A stretch of DNA of 64,000 bases, taken from contig JAXIVH010000162.1 in assembly GCA_036785325.1 (NCBI GenBank), positions 124,184 to 188,183 of the forward strand. Direction: 5' to 3'. Positions 45,012-58,491 of the stretch are shown here, piece after piece. Each line of letters begins with the position of its first letter. Position 1 is the stretch's first letter. Position numbers and translations under genes: made by a program. The DNA is from Urophycis tenuis (Eukaryota; Chordata; Actinopteri; Gadiformes; Phycidae). The notes beneath the pieces are model-generated. The model was not told where the DNA came from, searched no databases, and saw only the letters and a program-made list of their open reading frames with translations.

Positions 45012-45622
45012 CAGAGGCGGACAGTACTTGAGTACATTTACTTGAGTACTGTACTTAAGTACAGTTTTGAGGGACTTTACTTGAGTATCTTGTTGGGGAA
45101 GTACTTATGACTTTTACTCAAGTACATTTGAAAGGCAAATATCATACTTTTAACTCCACTACATTTCTATCCATAACCATGAGTACCCAAGTACTCTTTA
45201 TAAAAAAGAAGTAGTGCAGTGCGCTGTCACACACAGGAGGGCACGAATGGAGCCTTGGGGGGTATTCCAGGTGCTTTACTCAATGGCACCTCATCAGTGT
45301 GATGAGTGAGATTCAAACCTGTAATCCTTAACCTGTACACCACGTGATGCCGCAGTCAGGAATGGGCCAACCCACGGCCCCACCTTGCCAGATTTTTTAA
45401 GTTTTCTGAGCAAGTTAATGACAGTTTTCGTTTCAAGTGTTAACTTTGTTTGCCAGAAATGTACTCTTATACTCTTGATACTTAAGTACTTTTAAAAACA
45501 AGTACTTCAGTACTTTTACTTAAGTACACATCTGACTGTAGTACTTTTACTTGAGTAAAATTTAATAAGCCGTATCTGTACTTTTACTTGAGTAACGAAC
45601 CTGTGTACTCTGTCCGCCTCTG
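45012..45622. mobile_element. hAT-type non-autonomous element (611 bp)
   Basis: Ends cagaggcggacagtac and gtactctgtccgcctctg are inverted. Flanking 8-mers gttactat and gttaccat match at 7 of 8. Arms are rich in acttgagtac and tacttaagtac. No transposase; a degraded SINE lies inside. Confidence 0.8.
45215..45362 (-). mobile_element. SINE relic nested in the hAT-type element
   Basis: Reversed, it reads ggcatcacgtggtgtacagg, a B-box-like ggtttgaatctcac, then attgagtaaagcacctgg. This resembles the body of the SINE at 38069 (cttgagcaaggcacct). Confidence 0.5.
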
Positions 45623-45667
45623 GTTACCATTGTTTGCTATTGTTTGTTTGCTCGGCTTTTGTTGTTT

Positions 45668-45750
45668 TTGAGGGTCAGGCATGATGCAGGGTTTGAGGGA
45701 GTCAGGGTTAAGGCATGATGCAGGGTTTGAGGGAGTCAGGGTTAGGCATC
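45668..45750. repeat. Tandem duplication, 41-bp unit, two copies
   Basis: The unit ggcatgatgcagggtttgag + ggagtcagggtta occurs twice, with a one-base difference. Confidence 0.85.
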
Positions 45751-46640
45751 CAGCCTTGTAAGAACCATTGTTTTTATCATACACTCACCAAAGGGCCAAG
45801 ACTTCAAGGTCCACAGACCCCAATGATTACTGCTATTGATAGTCAACGTCTTTTGTAGTTACAAAGACAGGTCGTGTGCCACATTCAAGGAACTACATGT
45901 GAAAAATTGTCCATTTTGTAGGCCTACTCTTTGAACTTTGAAGACTAATTGGAAATGATTTGTCTCTCTTTCCAACAAGCTATTGAGAATAGGTAGCAAA
46001 AATAGGTGACTATCAAACATCAAATTTAATTCACCATTGTGGTTGAAAGGAAGTCGATTACAAAACTGAATCTATGAAATATAATTGGGTGTGTTCCATC
46101 TGTCTGTTACAATATCCTGTTATATGAAACAAAAATATAATCATTGTGTGTGTTGTGTCTGTGAAACATCGCCATCCCAGAGTAGACTGTGATACCTTCT
46201 ATTATAATGATATGTTCGTTATAATGCCAACCACTGTTGGCATTATAATTATATCATAACATTGCACAGACTGTGATAAGTTGCAATGTTAATGTCCAGT
46301 GAATCAGACGTGCTGGGATCATTAAAGCATGTCTGTCTGTCTGTCTATCTGTCTGTCTGTCTGTCTGTCCCGTTGACATTAAAGGCTCCGCCTCTCCTGC
46401 GTGCGTCCAATCAAATCCCCGGTAGAGGCACCCTCTCACACGTGAAAGCCCTTGCACTGTTGGCTGACAACAAGTATGCAAGCAATCATAGTGAAAATGG
46501 TATCCATACAAGGTTAAAATGAATAAGACCGATATTTAAGGTATATAGAATTATATATATATATATAATTATTATAATTATTTTTTTTACTTTTTTACTT
46601 ACTTATATTTTTAATACTGTTTTTTCCCTTGCACCAATTG
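45751..46640. other. AT-rich intergenic sequence
   Basis: A hairpin ttataatgccaac/gttggcattataa lies at 46219-46248, a GTCT array at 46330-46368 and a TA run at 46553-46567. No gene. Confidence 0.45.
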
Positions 46641-46705
46641 CACCAAGTCGAATTCCTTGTAGGTGTAAACCTACTTGGCAATAAACTTGATTCTGATTCT
46701 GATTA
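46641..46705 (+). mobile_element. LINE 3' end with (GATTCT)n tail
   Basis: The string acttggcaataaacttgatt followed by GATTCT units is the usual end of vertebrate L2-like LINEs. The upstream body is not recognisable. Confidence 0.65.
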
Positions 46706-46985
46706 TATACAGAATTCATTATTACGTGTTTTTCAACTCAAAAAATTATCCTACTAAAATAAACTAATAAAACAAATGCTTCAATTGTTATTATTTTTCT
46801 CATCTTGACCAAATCCCAAAATCCTTTTCACCAAAACCTTTTGATTGAGCCTTAAATGTACACAAACACCTAGAGTACACACTTTAGGTGTGTGTTTTTG
46901 TGAGGGAAACTTGATACAACTGACAGGGTTGAATTCTGCGCAAGAGCTAACATTTAGATGTCAACACAGAACACACATGCCAATT

Positions 46986-46989
<4 letters not shown>

Positions 46990-47035
<46 letters not shown>

Positions 47036-47038
47036 CCC

Positions 47039-47086
<48 letters not shown>

Positions 47087-47120
47087 TCCCTCACTCTCTC
47101 TCTCTCTCTCTCTCCCCCTC
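46990..47120. repeat. (CT)n microsatellite
   Basis: About 130 bp of CT with three CCCTC(A) interruptions. Confidence 0.95.
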
Positions 47121-47249
47121 TGTCTATCTCTTTCTCACCAGCTAAGTGCTGCTACATCCTGACAGAGGCAGATAAAGAGAAATGGGGGGATGGAGGAAAA
47201 AAAACTCAATGTGATGATGTTAGTTTGACTTCAATATATATGCTTATGG

Positions 47250-47960
47250 GAGTGAACCAGTGAGTAATAGATTGAATTAGTGACTCATGAGCAATGCGAG
47301 CAAGTGAACGTGTCAGGGATATGTGACTGAGTGAATAAGTCTGCCGTGAGCAGTAAAACAGATCTGTGAGGGAAGGAGAATGTGAGTGAGTCAGTGATTG
47401 ACAAAGTGAACGAACTAGGTTAAGAATAAGTGCATGAATGAGTGAGATGAGAGGGCACTAAGTGATTACGTCAATGAGGATTGAGTGCGTGAATAGACAG
47501 GTTGTCAGTTTGTGGGTGCAGGAAGAAAAACATCAAAACAGAGACCAACAACATTTTCTGAGAAAATTAGTGAATTAGTTAGTGATACAGCAGGCATTGG
47601 GCAGCAGTATCTCAGTGGGGGTAGAGCAGGGTGGACAGAGCGGGTCGTCCACTCACCGTAGGGTCGGCGGTTCGATCCCCTCGATCCCCCTCCTCCTCCA
47701 ACTGTCCGCATGTCGAACCCCACAAATGTACTGATTGTAAGTCGCTTTGGACAAAAGCGTCTGCTATTGCACCTTTACCCTTTGCATTGTGAATGAGTGA
47801 TTCAAGTTCATATGAGGTCAGTAAGGAAGCGATAGAGTCATTGAATTAGTGAACAATGAGTGATGAAGTCAATGAGTAAACAAGAGTGACAGAGTGAGTG
47901 TGAGGAAGTGCACCAGTATCCGAGTGGATACGTAAATAAGGGAGTGGATGAGCAAGTGAA
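47250..47960. repeat. Diffuse GTGA/GAGT-rich sequence interrupted by a SINE
   Basis: Degenerate gagtga/agtgaat strings recur at irregular spacing on both sides of the SINE at 47590-47790, suggesting an eroded short tandem repeat. Confidence 0.4.
47590..47790 (+). mobile_element. tRNA-derived SINE with gtaagtcgcttt tail
   Basis: A-box ctcagtgggggtagagc, linker agcgggtcgtccactcaccg, B-box ggttcgatcccc, and tail attgtaagtcgctttggaca. The head matches the 28898 family but the 3' part is different. A short gcattg occurs at both edges. Confidence 0.85.
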
Positions 47961-48345
47961 GGAAAGACATGTACCAAAAAATTGGCACACATGAAAAATT
48001 AAAAAGCATTTTTTCCTTGCGATGACTTGCCAATGTCAGAAGCAACTCCTAGGAGCATAAATAAGGACGGCTGAGCAGAGGCAGACTTTGATACCAAGCA
48101 GGGGGATGTTCTGGGGGAAATGACTCTATACTTGAGCAACTGGCTCCACCAGAGAGAAAATGAACAGTGCAGTGTCACCCCATGGCAAGATGTTACTCTT
48201 CTTAAAAGTCATTCCCAGTAAGCTTCCGGTTGAAATGTATGTTTTTTTGTTTTCACCGTCCTGTCACAGGCGTCCTTCCGCTATCCTTTTCAGTGACAAC
48301 ATTTTTAAAGGAGACATATTGCAACTCGAAATTATATTTTTACAT
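47961..48345. other. Unique spacer
   Basis: Nothing recognised beyond short fortuitous open frames. Confidence 0.4.
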
Positions 48346-48515
48346 CTTTATTCTTTATTGATGGTATTATTACGCATATTGTGTTGAAGATATAGTAGAC
48401 ATGAATGCAATTGAATTGAATGCACTATTATTGTGGTAGCTACTGTAATTTCGTCATGTCCTATGATTTGATGACAATAAACACTTCTTGTATCTTGTAT
48501 CTTGTATCTTGTACA
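48346..48515 (+). mobile_element. LINE 3' end with (TTGTATC)n tail
   Basis: The string gatgacaataaacacttctt is followed by three to four TTGTATC units, preceded by AT-rich untranslated-like sequence. It is a typical LINE end of a family different from the other tails in this window. Confidence 0.65.
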
Positions 48516-48541
48516 TTGACTGGGTTTGTCCTCCACCACAG

Positions 48542-48627
48542 TGACCGCCATTGAAGGGAAACAGTACGATGGTTCCCAGTCAGAATTGAGGCCAAGCGAA
48601 GCGCCACATTCCCAGCAGCCCGGCTGA
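48542..48627 (+). CDS. Candidate terminal exon, unknown protein
   Basis: The acceptor gtttgtcctccaccacag precedes an open stretch encoding TAIEGKQYDGSQSELRPSEA and a few more residues to a TGA at 48625-48627. It is short, unrecognised and directly follows a LINE tail. It could equally be chance. Confidence 0.2.
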
Positions 48628-49182
48628 GAAGACTTCCTTCCCCCCCCTCCCCCAGATGATAGGTGGGTGGTTCTCATATTATTAGTCAGTTCAATGAACT
48701 GCTTAATGACATTGAGCATCGAGGTCCGGGACCCTCAAATGTCTGCAAAACAGAAGAAGTGTGTGACATGTGAGCCGCGATTATGCCCGTCGCAAGTTGT
48801 CATTTTTGATTCACACCTTCAGAGAGAGAGAGAGGGAGAGACAGACAGACAAGCAGTGTGAACAGAAAAAACAAAAGGGCAATGATGGAGTGTTTTCCAA
48901 TTTGTATCCTTATATTCCTTCACATTCCCATTGTTTAGGGAGGGGAAAGATTGGTGGCCTACCAGCCAAGGTCAGTCAGGCACAAGGTAAAAGCGTGTTC
49001 TGCCATGTTGAATGTGTGCTATGTCACCACCACCCTTGCCTCATATGTAATTGGCCGTGATTTAAACATCACTCAACGTGAGCGAATTTCTATCAAGGAG
49101 TGTGGCAGGGAGTGACTGGTCGGGGGCTGGTGTTGTGTTTGGGTTGGGTGGAAATGACAAGATGGTTGCTGTTTTATCTGTA
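48628..49182. other. Intergenic sequence
   Basis: A short GA/GACA array at 48823-48851. No gene. Confidence 0.4.
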
Positions 49183-49190
49183 CAGTCAAT

Positions 49191-50058
49191 CAGGGCTTGA
49201 AAACTAAATTATTTTTCAATCGTTCCGCTCCGAACGGAACCGGTAAATTTAACGTTTTCGTTCTTGCGTTCCGCCACCAACATATCGTTCCTGAACCGGT
49301 TCGGAACGTAAAATAACGTTCGTTCTTAATGTTCCGGCAGTGTTATTGGGCCTAGTCTATTTTTGTGGTTGATATCTTACAATCGACCTACTTATTGGTA
49401 TTTGCCCTTAATTTACACAGTAGGTAGTCTAAATGTGCAAAAATCATAAATCACATGCAGCATCCAGAAATATTTGTGATATCCATCTCACATACCAGGC
49501 AGACTGCTGCTGACTGTAGCCTATATTCTATGATGAATATAATTTTGTATCAAAATCATTTCTGGATAAGTGGGCTAGAAACTCCTTACCTGGTTGTACG
49601 TTTTATCCGTATTCCATGGCGATCTTCAGATATAGAGGCTCGCTCAATAATTTCTAACCCCGCCATAAGCGAATATGTTGTATTGTCTATGTTGCTGACA
49701 AATACCCAAGTCTCTCCAACAACTTCCAATTGAACTCTACATTTCAATCGCCTCTCGCCAGGGTGGGGGTGGGAATTTGTGACAGCTGAGCTTAGCGGGC
49801 GGCGAAGTGAACGCGGCAACCGGAAATAGTTTTTTTTTTTTTTTTTTCATGAAATAGGCTATGCTTTTGTGAAATTTTATAGGCTATATAGAAAACGGAA
49901 AAAAAAAACGTTATTAACCGGTTTTGGGGATTTCAGAATAACGTTTCTGTTCCGGAACAGTTGAAGACCATTTGGTTTTCGTTTCCGTTTCCGTTCCTCG
50001 TAAAATGCCGTTCGTTTTCGGTTTTCGTCTTCGTTCCTTGAACCGGTTCGGAGCCCTG
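49191..50058. mobile_element. hAT-type non-autonomous element with perfect 8-bp target duplication
   Basis: CAGGGCTT at the left and AGCCCTG at the right are bounded by identical 8-mers cagtcaat (49183-49190 and 50059-50066). The interior is rich in gaaccggttcggaac and cgttccg strings in both orientations near the two ends. The unique middle has no transposase. Confidence 0.85.
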
Positions 50059-50066
50059 CAGTCAAT

Positions 50067-52550
50067 GGTTGGGTGAGAATGACGGGATGGTTGGGGGTGG
50101 GCAGTGGGTATAGATCCAGGAAGAAGTAGTAATGACATCAACAGTGCTGAGTAGGGTTAACCCGCGGGTGTTTATTTGTCCTGTTCACCGCGGGTGAACA
50201 CTTGATAATGTTGCTATAAGGTTTTCCGTCAGGTTTTACCAAAGATATTGTTTCAGGAAAGTAAAATTAATGTTTATAGTATTTTAATGAATAGTACAAA
50301 CACAAATATGACTCATAAATATGATTAGCCTGACCAAGATTGATTGATCATTGTACCTAAGGGTGCAACTGAGACAAATAAAAAAATGTTCTTTTTAGGT
50401 CAACTTTCAGCTCACTCATGTATTCATAATTGAGTCATTATACAGCCTCAATTGGTGGCATAAACATTGGCAATTCTATCACAAAACCTGCTCAATAAGT
50501 TTGAAAGTAAAGGTCATTAGTAGTAAAATCAAAGAATGTGAGGCAAATTATTCTTTATTTAATTGGGCATAATTGACCTCTTTCAATAAAAACATCCATA
50601 TCTGTCTGCATAATTGATATGTAATGTCTAATCCATAATGAAGAATTACAGTGATGGGGTAATTTTACAGGAAATCTTTAAGCAGTGTTTTCCTGCATTT
50701 GTCATAGAGCTAAGCACAGGAACTTGATAGTTTCAGGGCATGAGCCCTAGCGCTACATAGGAAATCGGGCTTTTGATTTCTAGCACATTTTTGTTAAAAT
50801 ATATTCACACAAACCTTACAGTTGAGTTACATTGAGCACAAAAGGGCTCAGTAAAAGTCTTAAAAACCACAGGAAAACACGGCGAGATAATGAAATGGTG
50901 GAAGACAAAATGACTTGTCAAAGTGGAACTCTCACAATCTGCTCATTTGAAATATAAGAACATGATATAAGAATATCGTACATAACCTCCTACATATATG
51001 TTAAAAAAAAAATTATCATGGACTGCAACATCAACTCTGAAAACAGACGGGCTGACACTTTCATGCCGACACTGACACCATTAGTCCAGGTTTCGCGTTC
51101 TCTAACAACTTTTACGCATTCATTTTTTTTCAAAAGAAACGCCGTATGAAGCATTGTACTCTCCCATTTAAGAGTGATGGTTTAAAGTCTTTTAAGGCTC
51201 GTCAGATCTGTTTGTTTCATCTTCCATTCACTGCTGTTGTCTTCAAGGTGCTCCACAGGCCTCCATGTTCAAGGGGGCCAAGTGGGTCCTTATCATATTA
51301 ATATAGAGTGCTGTGGTCAAGCAGCAGAGCGTCTGCTGGCAATATTCTCTGATAAGGTTAGTCAAGGACAACGCAACGATTACGGAAACCCACTGTAGGG
51401 ATTCACACTTCCCTCTGCCCCTTACCTAAGGTGGTAATATGATTAATCATCATCATCAGCATAACACTGTTGTCGTATAGTTTTATTGATATAAAGGTGC
51501 AATGTGCTTTAAATCAAACCGGGAAATAATGACAGATAAAATAATTTAATAATACCAAAACAAAGAGGGATACATACGAATCAATTATGAGCATAAAAAC
51601 CGAATGAAAGGCAGATAAGGTGGATCAAAACACAATAATGCACCATAAAACATTTGTTTGGTGGAGTCAGGATGATGCATTACCTGCATTCTGACTTTCT
51701 GTTAATTCACCGATGCCATTAGCGCCAGCAGCTTTTATATCTGTGTCATCGAGCAAAACAAAGAGGCCTGGCTTGGAGGAATGACAGCTCATTAGCATGA
51801 CGCGCCGAAACCCCCGCAAGCTAGTTGTCGACATTAGCCGAGCCCTCGCGCTGCGCACCAAGCGTGCCAGTGGGAGTACGAGTCTAGGGATGTACGTTTG
51901 TACTGGTTTTAGGCAAGAGAGGAGATTTACAAGAGGATGTTGCCCCACACTTTGTTGATCTGTGTAATTCGATTGGAGACGGCACCCGTGTGTTTTCATT
52001 CTTCAAGCGTCTGGTACTTCAATGTACGAGACTTAAAAACAAGATCAATGGCCTTTGTGTTCAAAGTGTGTTACCGAAATAATCTTTACTTGTCTATTGT
52101 CTATTGTCTTTAATAACGTTGAACAGCCCCAGCTTAGCACTTTGAAGACAATAAAAAGGAAGACAAAAGACATTGAAGTTGCAATTATAAAGTCAAACCT
52201 CACCAGACCAAAATCACAGTTTTCTACAGTTTGATTCTTTAGTTTAAATATGTGTATGACTCTTAAGAAAAGGTCTTGTCATTTATTCAATAGCTTTTTA
52301 TGTGAAAATGGTTTGAACTGGTTTAAGGCATAATTGTGCTAAATAGAAAGGTTATTTTGCACAAAAAGCCAAATTAATTTTCTTTTGAACTGTCAGTGTA
52401 TTGACATGTTGCAATAAGCACAAGGTCAAAAGAGAAAAAACAACCTGCAATCAAGTTGAGGCAGGGCCATGGTATGAGCAGGCACATGGCCAAAGCAACA
52501 CACAACAGATTAAGCCCTTTCTATCTATTCATTGGTCTTCATTGGTCATT
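50067..52550. other. AT-rich intergenic sequence, no repeats recognised
   Basis: About 2.5 kb of mostly unique sequence. Segments at 51160-51380 and 51680-51860 are less AT-rich with TAAT/ATTA strings and could be conserved non-coding elements, but this needs comparison with other fish. Confidence 0.35.
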
Positions 52551-52820
52551 CCCAGTATTTTTTTAGATATGGGAATGAAATGTGTTCTCTGCATTTGACC
52601 CATCCTATGGTACATAGGAGCAGTAGGGCTGCTATGTTCAGCAGTAGGGCTGCTATGTTCAGCAGCCCGGGGAGGAAGTTGGGGTTCAGTGTCTTGCTCA
52701 AGGTCACTTCGACATGCAGACAGTTTGACGGAGGGGATCAAGGGGATCGAACCGCCGACCCTACAGTTAGTGGACGACCTGCTCTGTTCACCAGCTCTAC
52801 CCACTGAGATCCTGCCGGCC
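52551..52820 (-). mobile_element. tRNA-derived SINE (minus strand), nearly unexpanded
   Basis: The same family as at 28898 and 21675. Reversed, it has ggatctcagtgggtagagct, a B-box ggttcgatcccc, cttgagcaagacactgaacc, and a single copy of the unit expanded elsewhere. A local 22-bp segment (gcagtagggctgctatgttc) is duplicated. Reference structure for the family. Confidence 0.88.
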
Positions 52821-55229
52821 CTGAAAGGGTGAGTGGCAGTTGGTCTGGTCAAAGCCTTATTAGCCACCCTTAGCACAAAGTCACTTAAATCCCGATTAAC
52901 GCCAGTGGCGTGGTCATGCTTCCCCGGTTTCTTAATAGACACGACAAGACACCTCAGAGTATCTGTGTCTTCTTATTGGATAATTAACATGCTAATGGCG
53001 GTTAATGAGTTTACACTTGAAAAGAAAGCTTGAAACCTCTCAAGCACTTCTAAAGGTTGGTTCAAACCCATCCATTTTATACCACTCACAGCACAGTAGA
53101 GTGCATGTTGTTATTATACTCACAAACTCACACCTTCCAATTACTGCTATAAATCTACCTTTTGTCTTACTGTCTTTCTGTCTTTTAATTGATGCACAAA
53201 GCTGTGTTTTTAATATGTATTTTACATGCAGTACAGGTAATGGGCATCATATTAGATGAAGCATGCAGAATAGATTATTATATATGGTCTTTTGGCTAAA
53301 GAAAATATCTAACAAGTGGTGTGCTCATTTTTCTATCTAGATGTCCTGTTTTGCAGAACAGATGTTTTTTTTTACAATTTTCATCCAACAGAAGGCTGAA
53401 TAACTACTGTTGACACATGTTGCATAAACTTCATACAATCACATCAGAAATGTTAGCAGCCAATATGTTTGAGCGATTATTGTGTTTGGCCGCCTGCCCA
53501 GTTTCACTTTATTCAAATATATCTTGGCACATAGATGAACTTCTTTGTTGATAGATTTTGATGATTAGCTGGATAAGAATTTCACAACACAAGTCCCAAC
53601 ATCAGCGGGTCCCAGCTCTGTGTGTAATTTTTTTTTTTTTAAAGATTGTGGCCCATCAAGGACCTCCATAACTCATGTGTAGACTCTAAGCAAAACATCT
53701 GTCTTTCTGACATCCACTGGTACAGTCTAGCGTAACTAGGGTTCTAATCCATCTGTGCTCCACATAGACAGTCTGCTGCCAGCTGGACCTCGTACCCAAA
53801 GCCGATTGAGGCGTGGCTCTGTCCAAGCCAAACCATTATCATTTTTTGTTTTTTATTTATATAATTACATCTTGTATTGCACCACCATTTTTCAGTTTAT
53901 ATGTATATATATATATACAGTATATATATATATATATATGAAACCACTTTATTTGACCACCCTTTAAAGTATGTTGACAAACGTTTTCTCAGATGTATCG
54001 GCCTGCTGCTTTGATGTCTCCCGGAATATCAGAGTGGAGCGACGTTAATCTGGGCTTCCGAAGGGCAGAATGAGGGGCCGACGACTTTGATCTCCCTCAT
54101 GCAAATAAAAAATACAGCAAAAACACTCCCGGGAATTTTCCCCATGCAACTTGCCCCCCCACCCCACCCCACCCCCATTTTATTTCCTTCTGTGTCTGGC
54201 CATGTATGTCGGCCCTAAGGTGAGCTAGAGACTTCTGTCAGGGAAATGTCTGCATTCTGCACAATAGAGATAGCGAGTGTCCGAGTGGGTTAGCGAGGAG
54301 GGCGAGAGAGGTATAGAGAGAGAGAGAGAATGAAGGAAGGACAGGCATGATGAATTTGGCTGGCATCTTCCCTGCCACCAAAGTAAACACATTGGAAAAA
54401 CAAAAACACCATTTTGATGAGAAGTTAAGAAGCGCACACACAGGAGCTGACCCATCAAAATCCAGCCATCTGCGCATTAATCATAACCACCAGATACAGT
54501 TATGGATTTAGCTATTTTGTCCACAAAAAGTATTTTCCTGCCATTATTCAGAACTTTTGGAAGTCAATAAGACCATTAGCGGCCTGAGCACAGTGACAGA
54601 CATAAAAACCATGTATGCAAGGAGCCATTAGACTCTGAGATGCTACACTAATGACTGTTTTTACTGATCACCACAACCGCCTCGCAGATGGCCAAGCCGC
54701 CATCCGCTCTGATCAAGTAATACTCGCGTTGACGTTAGCAACACTAAGCCAACAAAAAAAAACCCTTGAATCACATTTTTGTGCAATATTCATTTTAAAA
54801 AATTGTATTTAGCTATATCATATATATCAGGTTCCCACCTTGAAGATTCCCTTGCCTGATTGATGACGTTATATGATTTTGATGATTTGCAATTGCAACA
54901 AATGTTGTTAATTTCAATTAAAACATTTTCTGAACAAAGCTTGTTGTATGCGCTAACTCGTATGAAAATGTAAATGTAACTGTAAATGCAAATGTAAATG
55001 CTAATGCTAGCAAGCCCCCAAAATGTCCAGAAAAGCCCAGACTATAAAGACATATTTGAAAAATGGGCTGGTTGTTTAACTTACGCATGCAAGTTGTGCA
55101 AGTTATAGCGCCCCCCTGTGGTCACAGTGGTACCGTATTGCTTGAGACTGGCTTTCAAGGGGTCGTTCCTGAGACCTGTGGGAGTTTGACAACCTTCTTT
55201 ACACATTCACAACAATAGTACGGCTTGCT
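52821..55229. other. Intergenic sequence
   Basis: A TA array with a cag interruption at 53901-53939, a C-rich stretch (54153-54178), a GA array (54315-54330) and a short (GTAAAT)n run at 54967-55005. The segment 54560-54720 looks less repetitive and could be a conserved element. No gene supported. Confidence 0.4.
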
Positions 55230-55765
55230 TTGCAACCACACAAACCAGACCTCACGAGGGAAGCGACACAGCTCCTGACCCAAGCACTTGTCATATCCCA
55301 CCTCGACTACTGCAACTCGCCCTTACCCGGACTCCCTGCAACCGCGTTAAAACCTTTGCAGCGGATCCAGAACTCTACAGCACACCTCGTGTTCAACTGA
55401 CACAAATTCTCCCAGGTGACCCCTCTCTTCCAAGACCTCCACTCTCTGTAGTGGCTTGCAGCAAATTTAAGACGATGGTACTGGACTAAAAAGCCGTTAA
55501 TGGAACTGCCCCTACCTACCTCATAACATTAGTGAAACACTGCGCCCCTGCTCGAGCACTCCGCTCAACTACCTCAGCTGGTCCGCTGGTACCTCCATCA
55601 CTAAAAGGAGGAAAAGGTCGGATGGCGAAATCTCAACTCTTCTCCGTTCTGCCACTGCAGTGGTAGAACGAGCTCCCTGCCAATGTCAGGACTGCAGAGT
55701 CACTCCCCACTCTGACTCATTTGTTCAGCATTCACCTCAACCCTGCATATAATCCATGTTCGACC
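55230..55765 (+). pseudogene. L2-clade LINE reverse transcriptase relic
   Basis: Conceptual translation shows HLDYCNSPLPGLPA and LKPLQRIQNSTAHLVFN, then after frame breaks APTYL, RALRSTTSA and SLKGGKGR. These are hallmarks of the region after the RT palm in L2/CR1-type LINEs. In-frame stops and frameshifts interrupt it and the 5' part (endonuclease, palm) is absent. A dead, 5'-truncated copy; its 3' untranslated part probably continues to about 55890. Confidence 0.85.
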
Positions 55766-56679
55766 TGACCACCCCCTTACTTCTATGTTGTAGTCTTGGC
55801 ACTTTATAAGAGCTCTTTGTAACTTAGCACTTAGCCAGAGATGTTGTATACTAGTGTAGCCCTGTGCTATGATTTTTTTTTTCTTTTCTCCATGATAAAA
55901 AAATGTTAAAATGTCTTTAATGCATTATGCCACAATGTATTTTTATTTCCTATCGCCTGTATTTTTATTTCATTTAAATATGTACTTCTTATTTGAATGT
56001 GACCTTTGAACCAGAGACTGTGGGTAGCGGAGGCGGGAAAGTGAGCGTCAGGAGAAGAGAGACGGGACAGAAGGGTGTGGACGGCTAGTCCAAGCTCGCT
56101 ATTCCATAGGCCGCAAAAACAGGTTCAATCTCGAAGTCTATGATATTGGAATAGAGATTCATTGTTTTTGGTTCTCGGACACATAACTAATACTCCATTG
56201 ATTGTGTATTCCGACTTTTTGTCGAGTTGATGCATTTTACTACTTGAAGCTACGCTATGTGAAAAAGTTACCTGCGCCATTTTAGCTCATAGCTGTCTCG
56301 TGCTAAAGTAAGTTGGTCATTGCCCTGAGTGCACCTGGACTTTGCCGAGTGAAACGCCGAGACAGATGAGGATTTCTTGCTGTTCGTTTGGACAAAACGG
56401 ACGTAAAGGAGCAACAGACTCCACCGGGGAGTTTTTCCACCACGAGGACCGTGACTTCCCGCACACGTTTCACCACGCGCACTTTTCCACGCACACACAC
56501 CCACAGGGCTCTGTCCTTCACAAAGAAAAGGTACACCATTTTGTTGGCTCATTTGAGTGAAACGACCGCAAAGTTTTTGGTCTCAATGCACCAAAACAAC
56601 GCAACAGGCCTGCAACGTGGGGGTTAATTTATTTAATGCTGGCATAGTTAATCATATTGTATTGTATTGTTTTGAAGTG
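55766..56679. other. Intergenic sequence with a CpG-richer stretch
   Basis: From about 56030 to 56600 the sequence is less AT-rich with overlapping short open frames on both strands. No splice logic or protein family was recognised. Confidence 0.35.
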
Positions 56680-56965
56680 TTGAATCTCTTAGATTGAATG
56701 TTCTATTTTTTCTGTTTATCACATGAGATCGTATTTTGAGCCCACTTTGAAGGTGGTTTAGCCTAGTTTGCTATTTCTAAGCTTAAGGTTTGAGGTGCAT
56801 TTGGTGCATTATTTCAATTATATGCATTAATGTGAATGCATTAATTTTCATCTAACTGTGAAGGGCAACAAATCTCTTTGATTGAATGTGCTATTTTTCT
56901 CTATGTGTACGTTTATCATGTGAGGTTGTATTTTGAGTTCACTTTGAAGGTGGTATAGCCTATAG
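56680..56965. repeat. Diverged direct duplication of about 95 bp
   Basis: Segment 56680-56775 (gattgaatgttctatttttt...actttgaaggtggtttagcc) recurs at 56868-56962 with substitutions and a small insertion; the copies start about 190 bp apart. Confidence 0.7.
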
Positions 56966-57371
56966 AGGAACATTATATTTCAAATACTTTTATTTGATTG
57001 TAATTGGATCTAACAAATTGCACAGTAAATCAATTATATTTTTATATAAAAAGGGATGTTTGTGGTTATTGTAATTACTTTGGAAGTGATTCAGTTCATT
57101 GGGAGTATTTTTGAATAGGGTGTAGATATATAAAATTGATAAGACTTTACTACTAACACAAAATCACACACAGTGGGTGGTCAGTTAGAAGAACTTAGGG
57201 AGCGTCCTCGTTAACAATTAGTTAATTACATTGTCATGCTCATAGTCAGCATGAGGGGCGCTACACTAGCAATGGGTAACCTTGGAATTGGAACGCTTGA
57301 AATTTGTTCTGGTGACTTGCTTACTGAATTAACACCAATGAAATGTTTCAACCTTCTTCTGATAATTGTAC

Positions 57372-57418
57372 TTATTGTAAGTCGCTTTGGAATAAAGTGT
57401 CTGCTAATTGCCCTAAAT

Positions 57419-57463
<45 letters not shown>
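57372..57463 (+). repeat. Isolated SINE tail module plus (AAT)n
   Basis: The string attgtaagtcgctttggaat + aaagtgtctgctaattgccc is the tail of the SINEs at 47590 and 62569, here followed by about 15 AAT units. No tRNA-like head was recognised upstream. Confidence 0.7.
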
Positions 57464-58491
<1,028 letters not shown>

